17,692 nucleotides of DNA from Zelonia costaricensis (lineage: Eukaryota > Euglenozoa > Kinetoplastea > Trypanosomatida > Trypanosomatidae), in the NCBI GenBank assembly GCA_030849075.1, contig JASAOO010003025.1, positions 1 to 17,692 on the forward strand, given 5' to 3'. This document shows, one piece after another, positions 7,779 to 15,406 of this stretch (positions are counted from its first letter, which is position 1; the number at the start of each line of letters is the position of its first letter). A program made the position numbers and the translations under genes. The notes below the pieces were generated by a model. That model did no database searches and was not told the origin of the DNA. It worked only from the letters and a program-made list of their open reading frames with translations.

Positions 7779-7802
7779 AGTTGGGTGACCGCGTGTACAG
7801 CC

Positions 7803-10800
7803 ATGTTGCGCGACTGGCTGAACCCTGCGGCGCTGCCCGGCCCCGCCGCGAGCACCAGCAGCGCCGGCACTGTGGAGGATGCATTTGTCGGGTGTCTCAT
7901 CCCCAACATCACACGCGCCGTTCCCCGACCGGTGCTGCTTCGCGCCGTACGGCTCTGGCTCACGCAGCACGCCGTGCTCAAGTCAGGCACCCCAGAGGAC
8001 TTCTTCGCGCGGCCCGACACGTTCGGTTGGTCTGCGGCACCGGAGTTTCTGCGCTACTGGGTCGCCATTGTGGTCCAGAAGTTCAACAAGCTCATGGCCA
8101 GCGAGTACGCCTACTCGCACCCACCCCCGGGGGTGGCGACGGAGTGGCTGACCTTCAAGACAGCGCTGCTCGTGAAGGTGGAGCACCTGCAGAACACCTT
8201 TCAGCAGCAGCTGCAGGACCTCGCGGCGGTGGACGCGACGCTGCCCTGGCGCTGGAGCGAGGAGGCGCCCGCCCTCGACATCTTCATGGCGCTGGTGTTT
8301 GTGCTGATCTTCTACGAACGCCCCGCCATCGCCGCCCGCGCCGTGGCCCCCGTCTTCCTCGGCATCCTGGAGCAGCAGGAGGACAACTTCACCGTCGTGC
8401 CCCAACTGCTGACGTACTTCATTCCACACATGTCCTTCCAGGGCATTCCGTTTGCCGAGCGCGTCGCCATGGTGGCAAAGCAGCTCACGCTGCGCGGCTT
8501 CCAGTTTCAGGTCGCCTTCACGTACGCCGACGCGGAGGCCGCGGCGACCGCCTCGGGCGGGGCCTCCCGGCCATCCACGCCAGCCGCTGCCGGCGCTCAC
8601 TCACCGTGCAGCACCGAGCTGGTGCCCATGTCGGTGCAGGAGGTGGTGCAGCGCATGCGGGACTTGTCGAGCACGTCCAAGACCGCCGCGCTGCACATCT
8701 GCAGCCGCATCGAGCGGGACGACGGCACGGCGAGCGAGGCGACTGGGCTGACCTTCAACAAGTACCTCGCCGTGGTGGTGCAGGAGTGCCGCGCGTACTA
8801 CCTGCGGTGCAAGCAGGCGGCCAACAAGCACCAGCGGAATCGAGAGACGCTGCTGCGGCTGGAGCCGTCGGACGTGCACGGGGTGATGCGGCGACTGCAC
8901 AAGATGCTTCGCTTCGGCTCCCCGCACTACGAGCACTTCGTGCAGATGAACGAGTGGGGGAACATCCTGCGCAGCGACGGCTGGGTCCCGCTGTCGCTGA
9001 TCGAGTCGGAGCTCGCGACCGAGGCGAAGGGCGTTGTGGCACAGCTGCCCGCGCAGGAGCGTCTCGAGATCGTGGAGACGCTGTTGCGACAGCACGACAA
9101 CTTCCAGCGCTTCCAGGTCGACTGCTGCCCGCTGCGGAAAAGCCCGTACTACACGCAGCGGTGCGCGCGCAGCGTGTACGCGCACGAGATCCGCAACCCG
9201 CCCCTCTATCGTCAGATCATTTGCCAGCCCGAGTGCCTCGTGCGGCCTGACGATGCCACCGCCCTGGGCAGTCTGCCGCTGTTCGGGTGGGTGGCGCTGT
9301 CGGAGCGGCCGCAGAGGACGCTGGGCGCGCACCCCAGCCTGTACTGCCTCTTCGACAACATCCCGTTCTTCGTCGTGATGCCCGCCGAGGCGCTCGGGGC
9401 GTTCCGCGAGTACGCCGAGTGCACGCCGGCGCTCAAGAAGTATGACGAGAAGCTGCGCAAGCCGACGCTGTGGTTTGCCGAGGTGTACCTGCGCGCTCTC
9501 GCGCGGGATGGGGCGGCCACGGTGGTGGACAGCGGCTCCGCCTCCAACACGTCGTCCTCTTCCATCGCAACCGCCGGCCGGGGTGCGGGCAGCCTCTCCA
9601 GCCTCAGAAGCACCGCGCTCACCGCGAGCAGCCTCCTGAGCATTCACAGCGCAGCCACGCCCGCCTCGCTGGCGTCGACGGAGGTGTACACAAAGGTTCA
9701 AGGCGAGTCCAACGCCGTGACGCAGCGCTGGTACGTCTTCCCGCAGTACTACGTGAAGAAGCTGCCGAAGCCGGCGGCGACGGAAGCGGCGGCAGAGGTG
9801 AACGTGGCACAGGCCCGTCTGGCGGCTGCGCGCGACACGGACTTCGTGGTTCACCGCACCGCCGTCAGCAAGGCAGCACCGATGCTGGGGCTGCCGAAGC
9901 TCTTCTTTACCGGTCGCGTCGCCGAGCTGCGGGCCCTGCGACGCGGCGAGGTGAGCCGACACACCGCGCGGGACGCCGAAGACGACGCAAGAAGCGCGCG
10001 AGCCCCACCAGCGGAGGCTGCAACCCGCGCTGCCGCCGGCACCGCGGGTAGGGCGCAGGAGGAGGAGGCCGCGGAGTGCGAGGGACTCAGCCGCGACGAC
10101 GCCGCTGCCGCAGCGGCAGCGGCCGCCACCGCAGACGGCGCGAACGACGACGATGACGCCTCAGACGACGAGCGCAGGGCGGTGATGGCGGCCTCGGCTG
10201 TTGGCGAGTCGCCCGCTCCGTCACGCCGCCGCCGCCGCGACCGCCGCCGCGGGACGCCGCTGGAGTTTTGCCCGACCTCAGACGCCGGGGACGGCGGCGG
10301 CGAGACCGCCTCCAGCGCGCTCGACAAGCCGGGCGCGGTCGGCGATGAGCTGCTCGCGCGACAGCAGGCAGTGCTGTGCGAGTACGCCATTGTGACCTAC
10401 CACGCCTCCGCGGCGTTTTTGCCCGACGTGGTGGTGCGCGTGCGTGCCGCGGCGTCCGGCGTGGACGAGGACGTCATCAGCATCCGCCTCTCCCCGCTGG
10501 AGCCGGAGGCGGAGTACTACAGCCGCTGCTTCCCGCCGTCGCGCATGCTGGCGCTCTTCGACGACTACGTGGCGGAGGCGATGCGGGAGGTGGTGCTGGA
10601 CGGCGAGGCCGGGGACGACGAGGGGACGAGGGAGGAGGGCCGAGCCGCGGCGGAGTGGCAGCGCGCGGCACGCACGGGCGGCGCGACGCTGCGCAGGGCG
10701 CTCGGACCGTGGGGTGCCCAGGTGCCTGCTTCGCCGCGTCCGCAGCCCGAGGCGCCGGGACAGCCGTGGGGAGTGCAGACCGCACCACAGCCCGGTGCGG

Positions 10801-13800
10801 CGCTGCTGAACACGGCGGGGGGTGAGGTGTTCGACAAGGCAGCGCTGCTGGCCGCGCTTGTGCGGTTCATTGACGGCAAGAGCTTCTCCTCCGTGCTCGA
10901 GGTGCGGACGCGGACGGAGTCGGGGATCGCCCTGCCCGGCTGCCGACAGGGTGTGATGGAGCTGAAGGCGTTCGCGCGGGAGCGGGGCCTGCAGTACGCG
11001 CTAATCACAAAGCGCTCCTCGCACAGCACGCCAGCGGGCGACGAGACGGCGCACGCCTCGACCGGCGGCGCGACGGGAGAGGGTGGCGAGGCGGCCTATT
11101 TGCCTCCGTCCGCGCACGGGCGGTCATCGGCGTCGCCGCCGCTGCCGAGCATCGGGGCGGAGTCGCCGGAGGTGGTGCCCGACATCGAAGTGTATGAGTT
11201 CCGCAAGCGTGTCACGTGGACGGCAAGGGAGCTGGGCCACGTCCTCAGCGAGCTGCAGCTGCAGCCGGGCGACATCCCGGTTGCGACTCTCATCGAGGCT
11301 CTCACGCGCGAGTGCGAGGACAGCACCTCCAACTACGAACTCCTCGAGTTCATCGGCGACGCTGTGATGGACTTCCTCGTCGCGGCAGACGCGTGCGTTC
11401 TCGCGAACGTTGCGCGGCAGCGAGCCAGCAGCAGCAGCAGCCCTGGCTCGCCGGTCTCGCCGGCCGGCGTGCGGTGGGACCCGACTCGCTATCCGCTCCC
11501 CCTGCCGCGCCACTGCTGGCTCGACCCCAACGACGCCGTGACGTCCGTCATGGACAGCTCTGTGACCGCAACGGTGTGCCGCAACCACGTGCTGGCCAAG
11601 CTGCTCCCACCCACGGTCTCGCGTCACTTCGATGAGGAGCACTACCCGCAGCTCATTCTCAAGGTGCGCGCAGATGTCTTCGAGGCGCTCCTCGGCGCGG
11701 CGTACCGCAGCGGCCTCGGCTTCGACCGCCTGCGCACCTTGCTGCGCCGCCTCTTCTCCTTCCTGCCCGCTGCCGTGCGCGCGGCGCGGGCTGCCCACAC
11801 GGACAGCACCGACGTGCTGTTTAGCGCGCTGCGTGGGTGCCCGTACACGGTGGACGAGACCGTCGTGGAGCGGCTTATCCTCTACCGCACAACGACCGTG
11901 CTGGAGCAGGCGCCACAGCTGCTAGAGGTGCCGGGCGATGCGGTCAAGCCGGCGGCAGCCGTCAACACCCACCTCGCCTCCTCCCTGCTGCCCCGTATCC
12001 AGGGCAAGGAGTTCGCAACCATGTTCACGACCGGTGTTCTCGTCTACTCGTACCGCCGCCTCTTCTTCTTCGACACGGCGCGGCTGCACAACCGCATCCT
12101 GCACCTCTTCAGCGAACGCAGCATCGGGTACGTGAATGAGATCATCACGAACATGACGCACCTCGTGCTCGACCTCGACAAGGTCCACCCCCGCTCGTGG
12201 GGCCTGCTGAGCATCATCTGGGACTGGTACACGGCGCACTACGACTGTCCTGCGGCCGCCTTCGCCCTCGACAGCAGCGGCGTGTCTGTCGTGAACGGGC
12301 AGTGGAAAGACTCGTGCCACGTTCACTTCCCACAGGTCACCGTCAGCATCGAGACGTGGGCCTCGCTCGTTGAGCACATCCGCACCGCTGTGGTGCACCA
12401 CCTCGCGGCGAAGGAGACCCGGCTGCGCAACTCCCTGCTGGCGCAGACGTCCGCGTACCGCGTGTGGCTGCGCCCCAAGACGCTGGCGCAGCTGGTGCAC
12501 GCCGCCGGGGGCCAGCCGCGGCCCCATCTCTGGGACTACTGCGACGCCGCCACGCTTCTGACGCTGCGGCGCACCTCACGTGCGCTGCGGCTGTCCGTGC
12601 TCGAGCACGTCGCGTTCGTGACGCAGACGCTGCCGGGGCTCGCGGCGTTCGCGGGGCTGTCGACGGCCGACGACCTTTACCTAGGCCGCGCGAAAGAGAA
12701 CGACGACCTCGCCGTCGTGGAGTACTGCGGCGCCGACGCGCAGACCTACCCGCACCGGCTCGTGCTTCCCACGGCGTGGGTCGCCCAGTGCCGCGCGGGC
12801 GCCGGCAAGGACGGCGCCGCTCCCGCGCTGTTTGAGTCAGCCGGTGCGTGGGACAAGCTGATCGACCCCGATCTCTTCATGAGCAAGAAGCTGCGCCTCT
12901 ACCTCAACGACAAGTGCGACACCAAGTACGGCTCGGAGAACAGGCCGCTCGTGCTCGACACGCTCCTCGTCGTCTCGGTGGCGCAGCACCGCCTCTGCAG
13001 GTGGAGCGAGCGCGACTCGCACGCAGACCGCAGCGGTGGTGTCGCCGGGTGGCTGGCGCAGTGGCCCACGCGGGGCATCGTCGAGTACCACCCGCAGCGG
13101 CACAACCAACCAGCGTTGGAGTCGAGCGACCCCGCCTGCCTGCGCCGGCAGCGCCTCGACTACGCACGCCGCGAGGAGCGGCACCGACTGCGCGTCTGCC
13201 AGCGCGAGAGGGGGGCGGGGGAGGCCGCTGCGTCGGCGCACCCGTGTACCGCACCCTCAGCGGCCGAGTGGATCGACCCGATTGTGTGGGACGGAGACCA
13301 CCCGTGCGACGACCCAGCCGCGGGGTGGGTGGTGGAGTGCGCGCATGGCTCGACCCTCGCGCTCTCCTCGCTGCGCACCAGCGAGTACCGCGGCACGGAC
13401 CAGAAGCTGTACGCTTCGTGGGTGAACTGCGTGCCGAGCACGCCCGGCCAGAGCGGCGCCGGCAACGCGCCGCCCGCGCCGCTCTTCAACGCCACTGGCG
13501 CGGCAGACACGCTGCCGTCCTTCTCCGACGTGTACGAGCACCGCGTGACGCTGCCCGGGCAGCTGGAGTGCGGCTCGTGGACGACGTGGACCAATGGCTG
13601 CATCCTGCGCAGCCGCAACACACCTGCGAGCGGAGTCGCGCGGACGAACGCGTGGTCGCCGGCGTGGTGGGCCTTCGACCCGTGGCAGGCCACCGCGACG
13701 CTCTTCGTAGCCACAGAGCCGCTGCTCCGCCTCACCAACACGGACTCGCTGGCGACGGCCCTCCTGCCCCTGTCGGTCGCGGGGGGCCGTGGTGGAATGG

Positions 13801-14642
13801 AGCGGTTCGCGCAGCTCTTCATGCCGCAGGTCTCGTACGCCAACGTCCCGGCGGTCAAGCTCCGGCCGGAGTCCTTCGGCCCCCACTTCTTCCCGCTGTT
13901 TCCCGATACGTCTGTGAGGAAGATGGAGGCACCGACCCCAACGACGCCAGCTCCGCTGCCGGCCAGACAGCCGCCGACCGCCGCTGCGTCTCCGAAGACG
14001 CCCGTGGTGAAGACCACCAGCGCACCACTCGAGCGGCACGTGATGAGCCTGACCGCCGGAGTGGCGGAGGTGCAGGCGGCTCTCCGCCCCACCCCCGCTC
14101 CCGCCGCCTTCGCACGCCTGCCGCGTATCGTCTCCTTGGCGCCGCACGTGCCAGACGCCGTCGGGCCGGTGTGGCTGGCGCGGGCCGTCGCCTACGTCTT
14201 TACGGCGACTGCAGCGCGCACCGAGCTCGCCTCCCTCCCCGTGGCACTGTGCGAGTCGAACGCCGTGCAAGCGCAGCTGCGCGCAGCCGTGGGGTGCGAC
14301 ACCGGGCCGCGCCGGCGCCTGCGCACGGTACCCTTCACACTCTCCCTGCAGGACTTCGACGAGGTGCGGCACTGGGTGAAGGCGCTAGGCGGCAGCTGGC
14401 CGGCAACACTGCATCGCCTATTCCTTGTCACGAGCGCTGACCTCGCCAGTGCGGCCGCCGCACCCGGTGACTCCCTTGCCGTGCACGTGGTCGGCCGTCG
14501 CTTCCGCGCGCTGTGGGACACAGTCCTGACGGCCACCACCAGCGCCCGCGACAGTGCACAAGTCATCGTCTACGTTGGCAGCGATGCTCTCCGAGAAGCC
14601 CTTCGCGGCGCCTTGAACCCTACCGGACGCGTGCTCTCGTGA
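7803..14642 (+). CDS. DCL1: Dicer-like RNase III protein, 2,279 aa (probable DCL1)
   Basis: This is predicted to cut double-stranded RNA into siRNAs for Argonaute. The secure evidence is an RNase III domain: NYELLEFIGD at residues 1177-1186 (acidic E1179, E1182, D1186) and ADVFEALLGA at 1290-1299 (D1291, E1294) supply all the expected metal-binding acids. About 430 residues further on, VEYCGAD (1640-1645) and VLDTLLVV (D1719, but Leu at the Glu position 1722) look like a degenerate second RNase III domain. I see no DExD/H helicase and no clear PAZ, as in the trypanosome Dicers. Residues about 362-440 resemble a Tpt1/KptA N-lobe. Ser-rich (about 578-625) and Ala/Asp/Glu-rich (about 729-856) inserts look disordered; the latter has an Arg cluster at 808-816. 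It is longer than T. brucei DCL1 (about 1,650 aa as I recall). I choose DCL1 over DCL2 on the alcohol dehydrogenase neighbour; an Arg cluster suggesting nuclear entry would instead fit DCL2. Confidence 0.85.
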   Translation: MLRDWLNPAALPGPAASTSSAGTVEDAFVGCLIPNITRAVPRPVLLRAVRLWLTQHAVLKSGTPEDFFARPDTFGWSAAPEFLRYWVAIVVQKFNKLMASEYAYSHPPPGVATEWLTFKTALLVKVEHLQNTFQQQLQDLAAVDATLPWRWSEEAPALDIFMALVFVLIFYERPAIAARAVAPVFLGILEQQEDNFTVVPQLLTYFIPHMSFQGIPFAERVAMVAKQLTLRGFQFQVAFTYADAEAAATASGGASRPSTPAAAGAHSPCSTELVPMSVQEVVQRMRDLSSTSKTAALHICSRIERDDGTASEATGLTFNKYLAVVVQECRAYYLRCKQAANKHQRNRETLLRLEPSDVHGVMRRLHKMLRFGSPHYEHFVQMNEWGNILRSDGWVPLSLIESELATEAKGVVAQLPAQERLEIVETLLRQHDNFQRFQVDCCPLRKSPYYTQRCARSVYAHEIRNPPLYRQIICQPECLVRPDDATALGSLPLFGWVALSERPQRTLGAHPSLYCLFDNIPFFVVMPAEALGAFREYAECTPALKKYDEKLRKPTLWFAEVYLRALARDGAATVVDSGSASNTSSSSIATAGRGAGSLSSLRSTALTASSLLSIHSAATPASLASTEVYTKVQGESNAVTQRWYVFPQYYVKKLPKPAATEAAAEVNVAQARLAAARDTDFVVHRTAVSKAAPMLGLPKLFFTGRVAELRALRRGEVSRHTARDAEDDARSARAPPAEAATRAAAGTAGRAQEEEAAECEGLSRDDAAAAAAAAATADGANDDDDASDDERRAVMAASAVGESPAPSRRRRRDRRRGTPLEFCPTSDAGDGGGETASSALDKPGAVGDELLARQQAVLCEYAIVTYHASAAFLPDVVVRVRAAASGVDEDVISIRLSPLEPEAEYYSRCFPPSRMLALFDDYVAEAMREVVLDGEAGDDEGTREEGRAAAEWQRAARTGGATLRRALGPWGAQVPASPRPQPEAPGQPWGVQTAPQPGAALLNTAGGEVFDKAALLAALVRFIDGKSFSSVLEVRTRTESGIALPGCRQGVMELKAFARERGLQYALITKRSSHSTPAGDETAHASTGGATGEGGEAAYLPPSAHGRSSASPPLPSIGAESPEVVPDIEVYEFRKRVTWTARELGHVLSELQLQPGDIPVATLIEALTRECEDSTSNYELLEFIGDAVMDFLVAADACVLANVARQRASSSSSPGSPVSPAGVRWDPTRYPLPLPRHCWLDPNDAVTSVMDSSVTATVCRNHVLAKLLPPTVSRHFDEEHYPQLILKVRADVFEALLGAAYRSGLGFDRLRTLLRRLFSFLPAAVRAARAAHTDSTDVLFSALRGCPYTVDETVVERLILYRTTTVLEQAPQLLEVPGDAVKPAAAVNTHLASSLLPRIQGKEFATMFTTGVLVYSYRRLFFFDTARLHNRILHLFSERSIGYVNEIITNMTHLVLDLDKVHPRSWGLLSIIWDWYTAHYDCPAAAFALDSSGVSVVNGQWKDSCHVHFPQVTVSIETWASLVEHIRTAVVHHLAAKETRLRNSLLAQTSAYRVWLRPKTLAQLVHAAGGQPRPHLWDYCDAATLLTLRRTSRALRLSVLEHVAFVTQTLPGLAAFAGLSTADDLYLGRAKENDDLAVVEYCGADAQTYPHRLVLPTAWVAQCRAGAGKDGAAPALFESAGAWDKLIDPDLFMSKKLRLYLNDKCDTKYGSENRPLVLDTLLVVSVAQHRLCRWSERDSHADRSGGVAGWLAQWPTRGIVEYHPQRHNQPALESSDPACLRRQRLDYARREERHRLRVCQRERGAGEAAASAHPCTAPSAAEWIDPIVWDGDHPCDDPAAGWVVECAHGSTLALSSLRTSEYRGTDQKLYASWVNCVPSTPGQSGAGNAPPAPLFNATGAADTLPSFSDVYEHRVTLPGQLECGSWTTWTNGCILRSRNTPASGVARTNAWSPAWWAFDPWQATATLFVATEPLLRLTNTDSLATALLPLSVAGGRGGMERFAQLFMPQVSYANVPAVKLRPESFGPHFFPLFPDTSVRKMEAPTPTTPAPLPARQPPTAAASPKTPVVKTTSAPLERHVMSLTAGVAEVQAALRPTPAPAAFARLPRIVSLAPHVPDAVGPVWLARAVAYVFTATAARTELASLPVALCESNAVQAQLRAAVGCDTGPRRRLRTVPFTLSLQDFDEVRHWVKALGGSWPATLHRLFLVTSADLASAAAAPGDSLAVHVVGRRFRALWDTVLTATTSARDSAQVIVYVGSDALREALRGALNPTGRVLS
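11331..11703 (+). other. Intact RNase III catalytic domain core within the Dicer-like protein
   Basis: This span encodes residues 1177-1300. The signature NYELLEFIGDAVMDFLV aligns with the bacterial NERLEFLGDA box. KVRADVFEALLGAAY aligns with the second acidic box, in which Asp and Glu three residues apart bind Mg2+. The two boxes are about 105 residues apart, against roughly 69 in bacterial RNase III, because of a Ser/Pro insert (RASSSSSPGSPVSPAG) and a longer helical section, the kind of insertion seen in Dicer RNase III domains. Confidence 0.88.
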
Positions 14643-14693
14643 GGTATCACAAACCACCAGCGACGCAAGGCGTGCGTTGCTGTGAGTGTGTGT

Positions 14694-14711
14694 GGGGGGG
14701 AGGGGGGAGGG
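14694..14711 (+). other. G-rich run in the Dicer 3'UTR
   Basis: Seven G, A, six G, A, three G on the sense strand. Splitting the G7 run gives four G3 blocks, so a three-tier quadruplex is possible. It sits about 50 nt after the stop codon. Confidence 0.5.
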
Positions 14712-15252
14712 TGACGCTGCTGTGAAGAGTAAAGTGTGTAAACGGGGGAGAGTCCCGTGTAGCGCACAACTTTGCGCGCGGTGGCGAGCATGAGCTCGAA
14801 ACCACACTCAGGACAGAGTTTCGCACAGACACACAGAAGAGCGCATACCAACAGACCACACCCCGCCTAAGTCTGCATCCTTGCAACTGTGCAACCATGG
14901 TACCAGCCTCAACAAGACCCAGCAATGGGCAGAGGTCACGCTTGAAGGGGGAAGAAAGCTCGAGGCAGAGCTGAACAGCGCTCACTATGGTACGCGCCCG
15001 CCAACGGACCGGTCGCACCGTGCCCGTTCACCAACCGGCACTGCATCCCGCCGCTACTTGACGCACCACGGCGTGCCGAGCTGAGCAGCGTGTCGCAACC
15101 CCCAAGACCCCCGACGCCAACACCCAAATCGTGCCTCCACGAACGCATTGTCCCCATTCACTGCTGATACACGCTCCATTAAACTATCCCTAACACCTGA
15201 GCACCACACACAAACACACACGTGCGCGCACACCCTCACAGTGAACTCGCAC

Positions 15253-15355
15253 TCCTCCTTCCAACGCACCTCCCCAACAACCCCCTCCCCCCAACCGCCA
15301 CCCGCACTCAGCTCAGCCGCGACCGCAGTCCCCCCTCCTCCCGCCTACTATTCAG
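15253..15355 (+). promoter_or_regulatory. Candidate spliced-leader acceptor region for the alcohol dehydrogenase gene
   Basis: A C-rich pyrimidine block (about 15253-15308) is followed by AGs at 15310-15311, 15315-15316, 15327-15328 and 15354-15355. No ATG occurs between these and 15407. A second pyrimidine block (about 15356-15392) follows and has no AG before the start codon, so it would remain in the 5'UTR. Confidence 0.5.
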
Positions 15356-15406
15356 CCCTCCTCCACCCCTCCCTCCTCTCCCTCCCTCCCCCCACCGCCA
15401 CTCACG

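Larger units (their letters stand above)
7120..7802. other. 683-bp spacer before the Dicer-like gene
   Basis: The spacer is non-coding in my reading, although the Dicer frame stays open upstream to 7479. It contains a long GT tract starting 22 nt after the upstream stop, a G-quadruplex motif at 7285-7308, and two polypyrimidine blocks (about 7540-7590 and 7681-7741). Confidence 0.7.
14643..15406. other. 764-bp spacer between the Dicer-like gene and the alcohol dehydrogenase gene
   Basis: No gene is visible. A G7-A-G6-A-G3 run (14694-14711) lies about 50 nt after the Dicer stop. The middle (about 14755-15140) is of mixed composition, with fewer pyrimidine tracts than the other spacers and no coding bias. 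The last 160 bp are pyrimidine-rich and carry the splice signals for the dehydrogenase. Confidence 0.7.

Noticed and set aside
7595..9250. 551-residue plus-strand frame overlapping the Dicer 5' end
   Set aside because: It is an out-of-frame shadow of the Dicer gene, rich in Arg/Ala/Pro/His, with no Dicer or other motifs.
9687..9950. Possible PAZ domain in the Dicer-like protein (around WYVFPQYYVKKLPKP)
   Set aside because: There are a few aromatic and Lys residues only; I could not line up the conserved PAZ pocket residues, so I do not call it.
8601..9962. 453-residue minus-strand frame inside the Dicer gene
   Set aside because: It is an antisense shadow composed of Arg/His/Leu/Gln/Val repeats; no acceptor or motif.
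12848..14440. 530-residue plus-strand frame overlapping the Dicer 3' end
   Set aside because: It is another Arg/Ala/Gly-rich shadow in a GC-rich gene; the Dicer frame continues unbroken through it.
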